From positions 2,108,001-2,172,000 of the forward strand of contig CBDANW010000003.1 of assembly GCA_965197825.1 (NCBI GenBank): a stretch of DNA of 64,000 nucleotides, written 5' to 3'. The DNA is from CBDANW01 sp965197825 (GTDB lineage Bacteria > Acidobacteriota > Vicinamibacteria > Marinacidobacterales > DATDRI01). The notes below the pieces were generated by a model that saw only the letters and a program-made list of their open reading frames with translations, had not been told where the DNA came from and made no database searches. Position 1 is the stretch's first letter. Every line of letters starts with the position of its first letter. Both the position numbers and the translations under genes were made by a program. Shown here piece after piece: positions 17,216 to 25,726 of the stretch.

Positions 17216-17490
17216 TCAAACAGGTGCGCGAGCCGAATCCGCTGTGCCTCGGAGACCAGCCTGAAGAGGGCCCCATCGCCGTCGAAGCTCCAGGGGCGAC
17301 CGGCCTCTACCAACTCCAAGCGCGGCTCGTCGTGTCGGGCGAGAAGCTGGCTGCCAACCCGGCCATCCAGTGTCTTATAAGTCAGTTCGAGCGCGTCCGC
17401 TCCATACCACTGGGCGCTGACAACCGTGATGGGGCCGTCCGGCAGATGCCTCTGACGGTAGTCGTCGGTTGGAGTTCCTCTAGTTTCACA
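17212..17490 (-). pseudogene. SNF2-type helicase fragment (DrmD-like N-terminal region)
   Basis: About 90 residues with the very conserved run ARHDEPRLELVEAGRPWSFD, then GDGALFRLVSEAQRIRLAHL and FDP. This sits just before the first helicase motif in large SNF2-family helicases of restriction loci, including DISARM DrmD. Everything after FDP, including the Walker motifs, has been replaced by a family-A end (17160-17215), and the N-terminus is also missing. It is a non-functional relic. Confidence 0.65.
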
Positions 17491-17516
17491 CGGCGCTAGC
17501 GGACACATACCCCACC

Positions 17517-17682
17517 GGTGCTTCCGCCATCAAGTGTTGGTGAAATGACGCTAAAACACTACAGTGCATTAAGGTACAACCAAAATAGAGCTCGTGGCCT
17601 TTGCTGCGCGCTAAATGGAGCGTAAGCGCCTCTTTTGCAAAGGGATGCGTACACATCACCAACAGTGAACAGTGCAAGCACC
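17517..17682. mobile_element. Family-B mini-element (MITE), 166 bp, copy 1
   Basis: It begins GGTGCTTCCGCCATCAAGTG and ends CAAGCACC. The terminal inverted repeats are imperfect over about 30 bases and share GGTGCTT and TGTTGGTGA blocks. It is non-coding. Two other copies of exactly the same length lie at 37324-37489 and 50321-50486. Confidence 0.8.
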
Positions 17683-17786
17683 GAAAGCAGGTGCTTCGAG
17701 CTGCCATCTAGGTCGTTGCAGTTGCGGTGGTGGTGCTGACCGTCTACTCGGTGCAGGTCACGCAGACCAAGTCGTTTGCATGATTA

Positions 17787-17915
17787 CCAAGAAAGCTCCG
17801 CCGAGTATCGGCAGTGGGGTGCGATGGCGAACCATATACTTGGAGACGATAGCCTGGGAAATGGAGATGCCCAGCTTTGCAGCTCGCCAGTCTCCGGAAA
17901 ATCCGGGGCGGTTCA
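17787..17915 (-). pseudogene. rve transposase fragment (family-C type)
   Basis: A short run, DWRAAKLGISISQAIVSKYM followed by VRHRTPLPILGGAFL, matches the linker between the DNA-binding and rve domains of family-C-type transposases. A family-A end begins at 17914. The 70 bases before it (17683-17757) show nothing. Confidence 0.55.
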
Positions 17916-17969
17916 CTATTTCAAGAGGGCCGAGTTTTGGCACAGGACGCCGTTGTGGCGAACCTGTTG

Positions 17970-19334
17970 TTACGCCGAAGTGGCCACCTCGGGACGTACT
18001 TCCGCCGCACCAAGAATCCCGAACGACTTGTCGATGACTGTCGCCAAGCCGTCGCGTAACGGCGTCTCTCCGACGCCAGCCGTCAACTCCTTCAGTAGTG
18101 CCGCCACCGGCAAACCAATACCGACGATTTCCGCTCCCGCCCCGCCGGACAGCCGACGAATCCGAAGCCGCGTGCTTCTAGGTTCTTCAGCCGTCGCCGG
18201 ATACAGCAGCAGGGATGTCGGCACCCCACCCGAGGCTGTCGCCCCGAGGGCGAACGCATAAAGGAACGTCTGGTAAATGTCGCCCTGATCGAACCCGCGC
18301 TCATCGTACAACTTATACTTTGCGTCGATCGCCACCCGGCAATCCGACTCTCCCCGCCGCTCGACGACGACATCCGGGATGATGCTCGTGTAAGGACGCT
18401 GGCTCGAGACATTCCACACGACCGACTTGAAAGGGCTCTGAGACGTCACGCGATACCGGGCCGCCGGCAGGACCTGCTCGACGATTCGGGTAACAAAGCG
18501 CTCGAACAACTGGTTCATGTTCAGCAGAAACGAGAACGACTGGGCCTCACCGGGCGCGAACAGATCATCGATACCCAGAGCGTCGAACAGCAGCCATACC
18601 AACTGGTGGGCCGTCTCGTAGTGCGCGTTCAACCGATTGTAGGTCATGGTTGTCCGCGCGCCCGCGAGGTTGAGCTGATTGGTGTCGCATATTGGCTCGA
18701 GCACGCCCCGAAGCCGCGAGATGCGGCGCTGCAGCCCGACGGAGGTGACCCGCGGAGACGCCACCTGTAGGGCCGCGGTCAGCAACTGGTTCTCGACGAC
18801 ATCGTGTTCCAACTCGTCGAAGCGGCAGATGATGCGGTCGAGCTGGCCGAATCGTTCGAGTAGCTGGCGGTCGCCGAGAATCCGGCCACGCGCTATCAGC
18901 AGGTCGTCCTCGCGTTCGACATAGCCTGACAGCAGGCCCCGTCGCAGCACCCGCTCGCTGGCCTCAACGAAGAGCAGGACGACGAGCTCGAACAGGCTAT
19001 CACCGGAAGCCTCCAAAGTCGCACCGTCACTAAGGCGAATCAGCGCGTCGACCCCCGACGCGTACTCGAGTAGCCGCACCAGCCCGAGCTGGTCGCCGGT
19101 CACCTTCGGTACGACCCGAATCTCGACGGTCGGCAGGCGCACAACACCCACCCACGACTGGGTCCGAACGCGCAGCCCCCGACGCAGTTCCTCGATCTGC
19201 AGCCGGTTATCGGTCGAGGCCGACCACTTCTCGACAACGGCGCGGTCCTCCTGTGTGAGTGCGACGCCGTGGTAGAACTCACTCGTCCACTCAGTCAAGG
19301 GCCCAAGGAGCCGCACACCCTCCGGACCAGTCAT
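17970..19334 (-). CDS. mcrC: McrC, nuclease subunit of the McrBC modification-dependent restriction system
   Basis: The 454 residues match McrC. A DUF2357-like N-terminus (VRTQSWVGVVRLPTVEIRVV) precedes the helical middle (NQLFERFVTRIVEQVLP). The PD-(D/E)XK core has the Asp in IIPDVVVERRG and the D-x-K in VAIDAKYKLYD. McrC docks on the McrB GTPase ring and cuts DNA carrying modified cytosines. Its ATG overlaps the mcrB stop by 4 bases, so the two are translationally coupled. The last 15 or so residues border a family-A end and may be altered. Confidence 0.92.
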   Translation of the reverse strand: MTGPEGVRLLGPLTEWTSEFYHGVALTQEDRAVVEKWSASTDNRLQIEELRRGLRVRTQSWVGVVRLPTVEIRVVPKVTGDQLGLVRLLEYASGVDALIRLSDGATLEASGDSLFELVVLLFVEASERVLRRGLLSGYVEREDDLLIARGRILGDRQLLERFGQLDRIICRFDELEHDVVENQLLTAALQVASPRVTSVGLQRRISRLRGVLEPICDTNQLNLAGARTTMTYNRLNAHYETAHQLVWLLFDALGIDDLFAPGEAQSFSFLLNMNQLFERFVTRIVEQVLPAARYRVTSQSPFKSVVWNVSSQRPYTSIIPDVVVERRGESDCRVAIDAKYKLYDERGFDQGDIYQTFLYAFALGATASGGVPTSLLLYPATAEEPRSTRLRIRRLSGGAGAEIVGIGLPVAALLKELTAGVGETPLRDGLATVIDKSFGILGAAEVRPEVATSA

Positions 19335-21553
19335 GCCGACGAGACTCCACCTTCACCGAATTCCCGCGCCAACGCCGCAATCAGTTGCTCGGCGTCGTCA
19401 ACCTTCTCCGCGTCCAGCGCGCCAGCGTTGGCATCGACCAGCTCACTGCCGATGAACTTCGCCAGCGTCGCGTACTCGTCGTAGCAGTACTCCTGGAGCA
19501 GCGGCAGAATTTCCTCTCGGAACCGGGCCGCGAACTCCTCGACCTCGTCCACCGGCTGACCGTCGACCAGCAGATACGAATGACCGACTTGTTTTTCGCG
19601 TCCCTCGAATCTGGCGATCCGCTGATTCAGCCCATCGAGGAAGTCATCGAGCGCGAGGTCACCGACTACGGCGCCGTGCAGCAGCTCGCTGTCGGGCATG
19701 CACTCGAGAAACGCGAAGCGCCGTCGCAGGGCAGCATCAAGTAACTTGATGCTGCGATCAGCGGTATTCATCGTACCCAGCAAAAACACGTTGAGCGGCA
19801 CGCTGAAGGTCTCCTTGCTCTGCGGCAGGGTCACGGTGAGGCCACGCTTGTCTCGCTCGAGCAGCGTCAGCAGCTCACCCATGATCTTGGCGACATTGCC
19901 ACGGTTGATCTCGTCTATAAGCAGGAGATACGGACGACCGGGATTCACCTGGGCGGCGCGGCAGACCCTTTTGAAGACGCCGTCTTCGAGCGCCAGCGAC
20001 AACCCGCCAGCTCCGCTAGAGTCAGGACGAAACCCTTCGATGAAATCCTCGTATGTGTAGGACGGATGAAACGTCATGCGGGTCAGCTGGCCCACGCTGG
20101 CCGTCGTGCCCGAATCACAGGCCTGCTCCAGGATGGCACGCTGTGGATGACGTTCCGCCAGCTGCATGAAGAGGTGCTCAGCTTCGGTCTCCGTCAGCGC
20201 GAAGAGCGTGCCCTGGTTGTTGAACCGTATCGGCTCACTCTGCGCCATTACCGCGTCTTGCGTCAGCTCGGCATGGCTCAGTCCTCGGTCGAGTTGCTCA
20301 ACAGGCTCTAGCCCAATAGTTGGTGAGTTGTCGCCGACGCTCTGGAACTCCCGACTCACCCGTGCAAGGGCTACGACGCGCTTGTCGGGCGTACTCTGGT
20401 ACCCGATTACTAGATCACCCCGTTGTACCAGCGGATAGTTTCGTTTGAGGCGACCGTATCTATAGTCGGCTTTGCCGTCCCGAAAGAGCTGGTCCCAGCT
20501 CCACTCCTTCCGGTTGGCCACCGCCCACCAGACCCGCGACGACAGGTGGGAGGTCGAGAGCTCACGCTCCGCCTCGCGCAGACGATCAGAATCGCCAAGC
20601 ACCGCGTCGGCCTTCTCGTGGCCGATCTGTCTCAACAACCACCAGACCGCGAATCGCCTGGCCTTGTAGGTCTTTCCTGTTCCCGGTGGCCCATACAAAA
20701 TGAGCTGACCTTTGCGCTCGAGCGCCGTGGCGAGGCGCCCGTACAAAGGATCGACCACCATCGGTTCGCGCTCCTTGCCGCCCACGATGGTCCTCAGCAG
20801 CGTGTCAGGCACTTTGGCGATCGTTGCGGTTGCCCAGCGCTTCTGTGGCACCACACTTTGCTCGTAGGTCGTATCCCATTTAACCGCCACCGTGTGCCGG
20901 TATTCGGAACGCTCATCGGCCCATCGATATCCCGGTTCGACGACCGCTCCCAGGGCAAGCACTCGGCTGATACCTCGATTGGCTACGACGAGGTCGCCGG
21001 GCTCCAGCTCGTTAAGCGTCCACAGCTGGTTGCCCTTCCGTTTCGCCTGGACGGGCCCCTTGTAGGGGTAAGCCTCCTCGAACCGAATATGGAATAACTC
21101 CTTTGATTCAAACTGCGAGAGATCGCCCACTTCATCCCAGCCGACGCAGATGTAGCCCTCCCGCAAGCAATCCTCCCAGAACCGCGCATCCTTTCCTGGT
21201 TCAATCTTCAACACCCGCCTCGTCTCACGAGGATCGCGCCACTTGTATAGCAGTCGCTGCAGCTCCTCAGTGTTCCAGCCCTCCACCGCACGTTCGCGCC
21301 GCAAGGCTGCAAGCACGAACCGATTCAGCGTCACTACCGACGACGCGTTGACCTCCTCCAAGGGGCGATCCAACGAACGCAGGTAATGTCGCAGGTGGGT
21401 GGTCGAGTAGACGGGCAGCACCTCCTTGGGGAAATACACGTGGAGCGACTTCAGTTTCAACGCCGGTCCGAGTCCTAGCGTCTCGAGCGCGTCGATGCGT
21501 TCCCACTCGCCACGCTCTGCTAGCTCGAATGCCTGCAAGAACTCGTTTCGCAA
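19331..21553 (-). CDS. mcrB: McrB-type AAA+ GTPase with EVE domains, 5' truncated
   Basis: The open frame continues upstream of the nominal start to 21601 (YFPKAFSNEREAWDRLRNEF), where a family-C end cuts it, so the true N-terminus is lost. From the nominal start there is an EVE-type modified-base-binding domain at about residues 125-205 (GYICVGWDEVGDLSQF). Walker A (GPPGTGKT) is at 288-295. A second EVE domain (SSRVWWAVANRKEWSWDQLF, about 335-465) is inserted inside the AAA+ core. Walker B is LLLIDEINRGN, followed by GTMNTADRSI and the arginine finger LRRRF. It forms the McrBC complex with the next gene. Without a native promoter and start, activity is doubtful. Confidence 0.88.
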   Translation of the reverse strand: MRNEFLQAFELAERGEWERIDALETLGLGPALKLKSLHVYFPKEVLPVYSTTHLRHYLRSLDRPLEEVNASSVVTLNRFVLAALRRERAVEGWNTEELQRLLYKWRDPRETRRVLKIEPGKDARFWEDCLREGYICVGWDEVGDLSQFESKELFHIRFEEAYPYKGPVQAKRKGNQLWTLNELEPGDLVVANRGISRVLALGAVVEPGYRWADERSEYRHTVAVKWDTTYEQSVVPQKRWATATIAKVPDTLLRTIVGGKEREPMVVDPLYGRLATALERKGQLILYGPPGTGKTYKARRFAVWWLLRQIGHEKADAVLGDSDRLREAERELSTSHLSSRVWWAVANRKEWSWDQLFRDGKADYRYGRLKRNYPLVQRGDLVIGYQSTPDKRVVALARVSREFQSVGDNSPTIGLEPVEQLDRGLSHAELTQDAVMAQSEPIRFNNQGTLFALTETEAEHLFMQLAERHPQRAILEQACDSGTTASVGQLTRMTFHPSYTYEDFIEGFRPDSSGAGGLSLALEDGVFKRVCRAAQVNPGRPYLLLIDEINRGNVAKIMGELLTLLERDKRGLTVTLPQSKETFSVPLNVFLLGTMNTADRSIKLLDAALRRRFAFLECMPDSELLHGAVVGDLALDDFLDGLNQRIARFEGREKQVGHSYLLVDGQPVDEVEEFAARFREEILPLLQEYCYDEYATLAKFIGSELVDANAGALDAEKVDDAEQLIAALAREFGEGGVSSA

Positions 21554-21601
21554 CCGGTCCCAAGCCTCCCTCTCATTCGAAAACGCCTTCGGAAAGTACC
21601 A

Positions 21602-21826
21602 CCTGTGCCTTCTATTTATTCATCCGGGCGCCCCGAACTTGATTAGTCTCCGGTCTGCCAGCACCATACCTGCTTGATTTCGTCGTTTGTTCGCGCTCTC
21701 ATCTCCGCCTTCAAGGCTCATCGCGAGCTGGCTCTCGACAATGTCGCTCTTCGGCAGCAGCTCGCCGTCCTCTGCCGTCCGGTGAAACGGCCGCGGCTCT
21801 CGAAGGTCGACCGCGGGTTGGGTAAC
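21602..21826 (+). pseudogene. Family-C IS end with rve transposase N-terminal fragment
   Basis: It starts TGTGCCTTCTATTTATTCAT and, after about 80 bases, encodes ISSFVRALISAFKAHRELAL and DNVALRQQLAVL, a typical N-terminus of rve transposases. It breaks before the catalytic core. This is the clearest evidence that family C belongs to an rve-type IS. Its insertion truncated mcrB. Confidence 0.75.
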
Positions 21827-21854
21827 TGTAAAGCCTAGGGGCCCTCGGCCCAGT

Positions 21855-22136
21855 CGCTAAGCTGCTGATTTATGGTCTATTTCAAAAGGGCCGAGTTTTG
21901 GCACAGGACGCGGTTCTCCTCTCGCAGGTAGTCAATCACATCCTGCTGCTGGCGGTTGACCCAGCCAGAACGAGCAGTAAGAATTGCACATGGTCCGTCA
22001 TGATGGCTCCAAAGATAACACCTTCGGGCCAGACGATTGTAAAGCCCACCGGCCTTGACCCGGTCGCAAAACACAGACTCTAAGTTGCTGATTTATGGCC
22101 TATTTCAAAAGGGCTGAGTTTTGGCACAGGACGGGA
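21855..22136 (-). mobile_element. Family-A fragments (two left-facing ends in tandem)
   Basis: One end runs to 21911. A second fragment, with the leader and first codons of the A transposase ([20 protein letters not shown]), ends at 22136. It is a defective remnant. Confidence 0.7.
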
Positions 22137-22270
22137 TGGATGTCTTCGCCGCTAGGAAAGTCGAGGAGCTTCGCAACGAGCTTCTCCCGCAAGGCACATC
22201 GGAGGAATCAGCAGCTTAACCGAGCGCGGGGAACCGTACGGAGATTTGACAGGAAAATTAAGACTTGACC
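22134..22270 (+). repeat. 3' fragment of the 1400-bp IS256 element
   Basis: The last 137 bases of the IS256-family element (transposase C-terminus, stop and right inverted repeat ending CTTGACC) without the rest. It abuts a family-A end, so it may be left from a deletion. Confidence 0.85.
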
Positions 22271-22273
22271 CAG

Positions 22274-22317
22274 ACCGGTTAGGAGCTGGCCGCCAACACT
22301 TAATTGCGGAAGCACCC
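22274..22317 (-). repeat. Family-B end
   Basis: GGCCGCCAACACTTAATTGC then GGAAGCACC, the reverse complement of the end at 16387-16433. It directly precedes the C-terminal half of the IS1-like transposase. Confidence 0.6.
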
Positions 22318-22545
22318 CGAGCGGTTAAATCTGACCATCCGGCAAAGCTCAGCATACCTTTCGAGACGAACGCTTTCCCACGCTCGCTCGACGGAGAGGC
22401 TCGATGAGCACCTGGAGTTGCTCCGTTGCTATTACAACTTCGTCCGCCCCCACGGAGCTCTGAAGTTCGGACGTGAGATCCGAACTCCGGCTATGCAGGC
22501 CGGTCTGACCATTCGACGGCTCACCTTTCGAGACATCTTCTTGGC
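22318..22545 (+). pseudogene. IS1-like transposase, C-terminal part
   Basis: The remnant encodes ERLNLTIRQSSAYLSRRTLS, then ERLDEHLELLRCYYNFVRPH and AGLTIRRLTFRDIF, the end of IS1-like DDE transposases including the catalytic Glu region. It fits the N-terminal piece at 16500-16938. A family-B end (22645-22668) follows, as expected for the right end of the parent element. Confidence 0.7.
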
Positions 22546-22644
22546 GACGACGATTCCTTTGTGGTCGCGGATCGAGGTTTTCCTGCTCACTGGGGCGCGC
22601 AACCCGGTCTCTTCCGCACCTGTACCACTGCCCGCAGCCGCGTA

Positions 22645-22668
22645 GCAACACTTGATGGCGGAAGCACC
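22645..22668 (-). repeat. Family-B end, right end of the IS1-like element
   Basis: CAACACTTGATGGCGGAAGC followed by ACC, 100 bases after the transposase C-terminus. Confidence 0.65.
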
Positions 22669-22694
22669 CCTCAACTTAACAATACGTGTCGGGC

Positions 22695-23036
22695 TTATGC
22701 TTCGATACTGAGCCTGCCCTGTCGCTGTGAACGGGGCTCTCGAATGACGATTTCCACATCACGCCCAAGTGCCGTCAACAGGCGTAGGAGGCGCTCAATG
22801 GAATACTTCCGAAAGCTTCCCCGTAGGAGACGCGAAACATCAGGTTGGGACAGTCCAAGCAACTTCGCCGCCTCTACCTGCTTGAATCCGCGCTGACGAA
22901 CAATCTTGTCAATACGGGTGACGAGTTCTGCTTTTAACAGGTGAGCCTCGGCGTCAGGACGCCCCAGGTCCGCGAACACGTTGCCGCTGCCACGTTCGAT
23001 CTTCTTTTTTCCGTATTCATTTTTTTCTATCTTCAT
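22695..23036 (-). CDS. XRE-family antitoxin (HigA2-like)
   Basis: The 113 residues carry a basic N-terminus and the HigA2/HTH_37-type block DAEAHLLKAELVTRIDKIVR. A helix-turn-helix (FKQVEAAKLLGLSQPDVSRLL) and the family tail LLRLLTALGRDVEIVIRE follow. It neutralises the toxin encoded just upstream and probably autoregulates. Its start overlaps the toxin gene by 20 bases, implying coupled translation. Confidence 0.88.
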   Translation of the reverse strand: MKIEKNEYGKKKIERGSGNVFADLGRPDAEAHLLKAELVTRIDKIVRQRGFKQVEAAKLLGLSQPDVSRLLRGSFRKYSIERLLRLLTALGRDVEIVIREPRSQRQGRLSIEA

Positions 23037-23439
23037 TGGCTTTTTCTGCTTTTATTCTTGTTTTTGCTGTGTAGTGTTGCTCCGCTGCCTTCAGCCTGTC
23101 CTTGACCAGATCGATCTCCTGCTTTGGTGTCGCGATGCCCCGCCTGGCTTTCTTTTGGAAGGCACGCAGGACATAAACGGCGGCCTTGAACCGCACCGTG
23201 TACACCACCCGGTAGGTATCGCCGTCGTGACGTGAGACGACCTCTAGGACATGGGCCCCCAACCCCTTGAGCGGTTTGGCGTCGCGGTGTTTGAGTCCGG
23301 CCTGGGCCTGATATAGAGCAAAGCCGGCCTGATCCTGCACGACAGCTGGAAACTTCTTCAGGTCTCCCTTGCTTGAGCCGACCCATTCGACAGGCTTCAG
23401 CACCTCTTTGGGCATATCAAAATATAGCGGTTTATCCAT
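23017..23439 (-). CDS. RelE/HigB-like toxin (phage Gp49-like)
   Basis: About 140 residues of the Gp49/HigB2 type: PVEWVGSSKGDLKKFPAVVQ, AGFALYQAQAG, then VLEVVSRHDGDTYRVVYTVR and YVLRAFQKKARRGIATP. The ATG at 23439 gives MDKPLYFDMPKE; a start six codons earlier is possible. Such toxins cleave mRNA on the ribosome. Toxin-first order with the antitoxin at 22695-23036 is normal for this subclass. It looks intact. Confidence 0.88.
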   Translation of the reverse strand: MDKPLYFDMPKEVLKPVEWVGSSKGDLKKFPAVVQDQAGFALYQAQAGLKHRDAKPLKGLGAHVLEVVSRHDGDTYRVVYTVRFKAAVYVLRAFQKKARRGIATPKQEIDLVKDRLKAAEQHYTAKTRIKAEKANEDRKK

Positions 23440-23632
23440 ATTTGCTGCAAGCGTCATTCTGACGCCAGGTGCGCCAATGCAGCTTGCAACCCGGTAGGGT
23501 CGAGGGCTGGCGCGGTACCCCGAAGGCGTGGCCTATCTGTTGCTTTCGCGGTAGGGACCGCCCTTACGGGCGGCCCCCCGCACAGATCCCAGCGAGCGCT
23601 GCTAACGCACTGGGCTCCTACCTCAGGTCATG

Positions 23633-23717
23633 ACGCGCAGTCGCTGTTCGGGATACGGGTGCAGTGTTCGATGCTCGACGACTGTCATCAGCCATCCGTG
23701 GTCGATGGCATCGAAGA
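23633..23717 (-). pseudogene. Group-II-intron-type reverse transcriptase fragment
   Basis: Too short for a normal gene: LFDAIDHGWLMTVVEHR, the RT-core FDxIDHxWLM block, is fused directly to the C-terminal LHPYPEQRLRVMT and a stop, so the middle of the RT is deleted. Downstream (23544-23632) are a GC-rich hairpin (CCGCCC TTAC GGGCGG) and a block similar to about 43847-43890, as seen after such RT genes. It is cut at the 5' side by a family-B mini-element. Confidence 0.6.
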
Positions 23718-23949
23718 GGTGCTTCCGCCATCAAGTGTTGCTACGCCGTGTTTGAATGCTAGTGTCAGCTGGCTTGCCTGTGTCGGCGAACGCCATTAAT
23801 TAAGGATGTCGCGTGTCTCTGAACGTCAGGCACCGTGTGGTCAGCCCATCCCGCATCGCTGAAAGAACTGCGTCTCTCGAAATCAGGCTCAAACTCTAGC
23901 ACACGAGCGGGTTACGCGGCGGCCACCAACACTTGATTGCGGAAGCACT
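23718..23949. mobile_element. Family-B long mini-element (B-prime), 232 bp, copy 1
   Basis: The left end is GGTGCTTCCGCCATCAAGTG and the right end its near-perfect reverse complement. The interior differs from the 166-bp type and is shared with 53414-53657 and, without ends, 48104-48300. Confidence 0.75.
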
Positions 23950-23956
23950 GAAGATT

Positions 23957-24026
23957 GGACCTGACCCCGTCCTGTGCCAAAACTCGGCCCTTTAGAAATA
24001 GACCACAAATCAGCAGCTTAGACGCC
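23957..24026 (+). repeat. Solo family-A end
   Basis: CCCGTCCTGTGCCAAAACTC, then CTTTAGAAATAG, directly abutting the family-D IS. Confidence 0.75.
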
Positions 24027-25223
24027 GTGAGGTCAAAATACTCATGCGGCTTCCCGATGGTAGAAACGTAGTAACCCGCCAAGCCGTTCACGGGAGCGTA
24101 CCTTGCGCTCGGACTGAGGTAACTGGTCGCTGGCTGGGAACAGCAGCAGATTCTCCTTGCCTTGATGATTCCTCTCGTGGTGATAGTAGACGACGTACTC
24201 CCTAAGCGCATGACGGAGCGACTTCTCGCCGAACAGGATGAGCTTCGAGAGACATTCCTCTTTGACTGACTTCACCCAGCGCTCCGCGAACGAGTTCAAA
24301 TCCGGGCTCCGTGCGGGCAGCTTGACGGGCGCGACGCCAACCGCCTCGATGGTCCGGTGGAACGACTCGCAAAACTTCGAGTCCCGGTCGTGAATGAGGT
24401 ATCGGCTCGAGGACAGAAACCCGACATCCGCCATGGTCACGTTGCGAGCCACTTGAGTCATCCACTGTTCGTTCGGATGCGGCGTGATGCCGGCAACGTG
24501 GACTCGACGGGTAGCCAGGTGTATGAAGAACAGAACGTAGTACGTCACCAACCCGCCCTGAGTCCACACTTCCGTGGTGAAAAAATCTGTTGCCGCGAGG
24601 ACGTCCATGTGCGAGCGGATGAACTCCCTCCACGTCGTGGTCTTCCGACGCTCTGGTGCGAGCGGAATGCCGTGGCGTTTCAGAATGTTACCGACGGTTT
24701 GATCGGCTACTTCATGCCCGAGGTTGGCTAGCGCCCCGGCAATCCGGTCGTAACCCCAGGACTTGTTCTCCTTGGCGAGACGCACCACCAGCTCTTCGAT
24801 GTCGGCGTCGATCCGCGGTCGCCCTGGATACTGACGGTTCTTGGAGCCATCGAACTTCTTCGCGACAAACCTCCGGTGCCAACCTAGGATCGTGTCGGGG
24901 TTCACGATACTCGCGACCTCATCAAGGGCTTGCTTACCCAGACGCTTTCCGAGCTCGGCCAGAGACCGCCGTTCGCCATCGGTCAGGCGCAAGCGACCCT
25001 GGAGCTGATTTCGAAGAACTCGATTCTCTGCTACAAGATACTCGTTGCGCAGGAGCAACTCCTCATCCACGGACCCTGAGATGTAGCTCAGCATGGTCTT
25101 CCAGTCCATCGCGACTCCTTCCGCTGAACTCGAATACGTATCCGACCACGATGGCGGATTCAAGCAGCCTTTGGAAAGGTGCAAACTGCTGAACCGCTGG
25201 GCGTTCGAGTATTTTGACCAGAC
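24027..25223 (-). mobile_element. Complete family-D IS (about 1.2 kb)
   Basis: The ends share GGTCAAAATACTC in inverted orientation (24031-24043 and about 25207-25219). It contains one full-length rve transposase gene. Solo D ends occur at 12781, about 13694 and 13748. Confidence 0.8.
24042..25109 (-). CDS. rve-type transposase of family D
   Basis: 355 residues starting MDWKTMLSYISGSVDEELLL, with AAGGAG upstream. A coiled N-terminus (EYLVAENRVLRNQL), helix-turn-helix region and GRPRIDADIEELVVRLAKEN linker are followed by the rve core with the acidic triad in AATDFFTTEV, LIHDRDSKFCESF and FAERWVKSVKEEC. It is related to, but clearly different from, the family-A transposase. The C-terminus extends into the left terminal repeat. 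It looks active. Confidence 0.9.
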   Translation of the reverse strand: MDWKTMLSYISGSVDEELLLRNEYLVAENRVLRNQLQGRLRLTDGERRSLAELGKRLGKQALDEVASIVNPDTILGWHRRFVAKKFDGSKNRQYPGRPRIDADIEELVVRLAKENKSWGYDRIAGALANLGHEVADQTVGNILKRHGIPLAPERRKTTTWREFIRSHMDVLAATDFFTTEVWTQGGLVTYYVLFFIHLATRRVHVAGITPHPNEQWMTQVARNVTMADVGFLSSSRYLIHDRDSKFCESFHRTIEAVGVAPVKLPARSPDLNSFAERWVKSVKEECLSKLILFGEKSLRHALREYVVYYHHERNHQGKENLLLFPASDQLPQSERKVRSRERLGGLLRFYHREAA

Positions 25224-25225
25224 GA

Positions 25226-25726
25226 GCTAGCGTGAGCGGGCCGCTTGCGCTCCATGTCGAGCAGAGGCCAAAGGTCCTGGCACCCAATGGATTATCAGCC
25301 ACAGAATATGGTGTGGCTCTTGGCGTACCCTTATTGGAACCTGCTCTTGGATATGCGGCGCAGCACTTTTTCTATGTCCTGTGGGACGATCCGGACCTGC
25401 TGCATGATTTTCTGGTGAACGGCATCGAGTCGGCAGGACAATGGAAAATCGTTTCAGGTACCGCGCTGGCCGATAAATTGGGTTCTCGCTCGATATCTTC
25501 GCAGGAAATCGCGTTCCGGTTGGACCTGCTTGAGGTCTTCTGTGAGTTGTGGAAACAGGGAAGGGGCCGGCCGGTCGATCGCGAAGCTATCGAAAATAGT
25601 GGTGCCTTGAGCGAGCGCTATCTAGGTGACGTTGTTGCGATCGCCGATGAATTGTGTGGCGATCCGGAGATGCTTATCACTGTCCTTGAGACGAAAGAAG
25701 ATCCACGCCTGGAAGGTTTCCGACGG
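25226..25726 (+). pseudogene. Unknown protein fragment between two IS
   Basis: About 165 codons, open from the family-D IS to a family-A element, with no family recognised. It has good codon use and blocks such as VLWDDPDLLHDFLVNGIESA and VVAIADELCGDPEMLITVLE. Both ends are fused to IS sequence, so the gene was longer. Position near the helicase and restriction remnants suggests a piece of a defence gene, but the sequence itself does not say. Confidence 0.5.
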
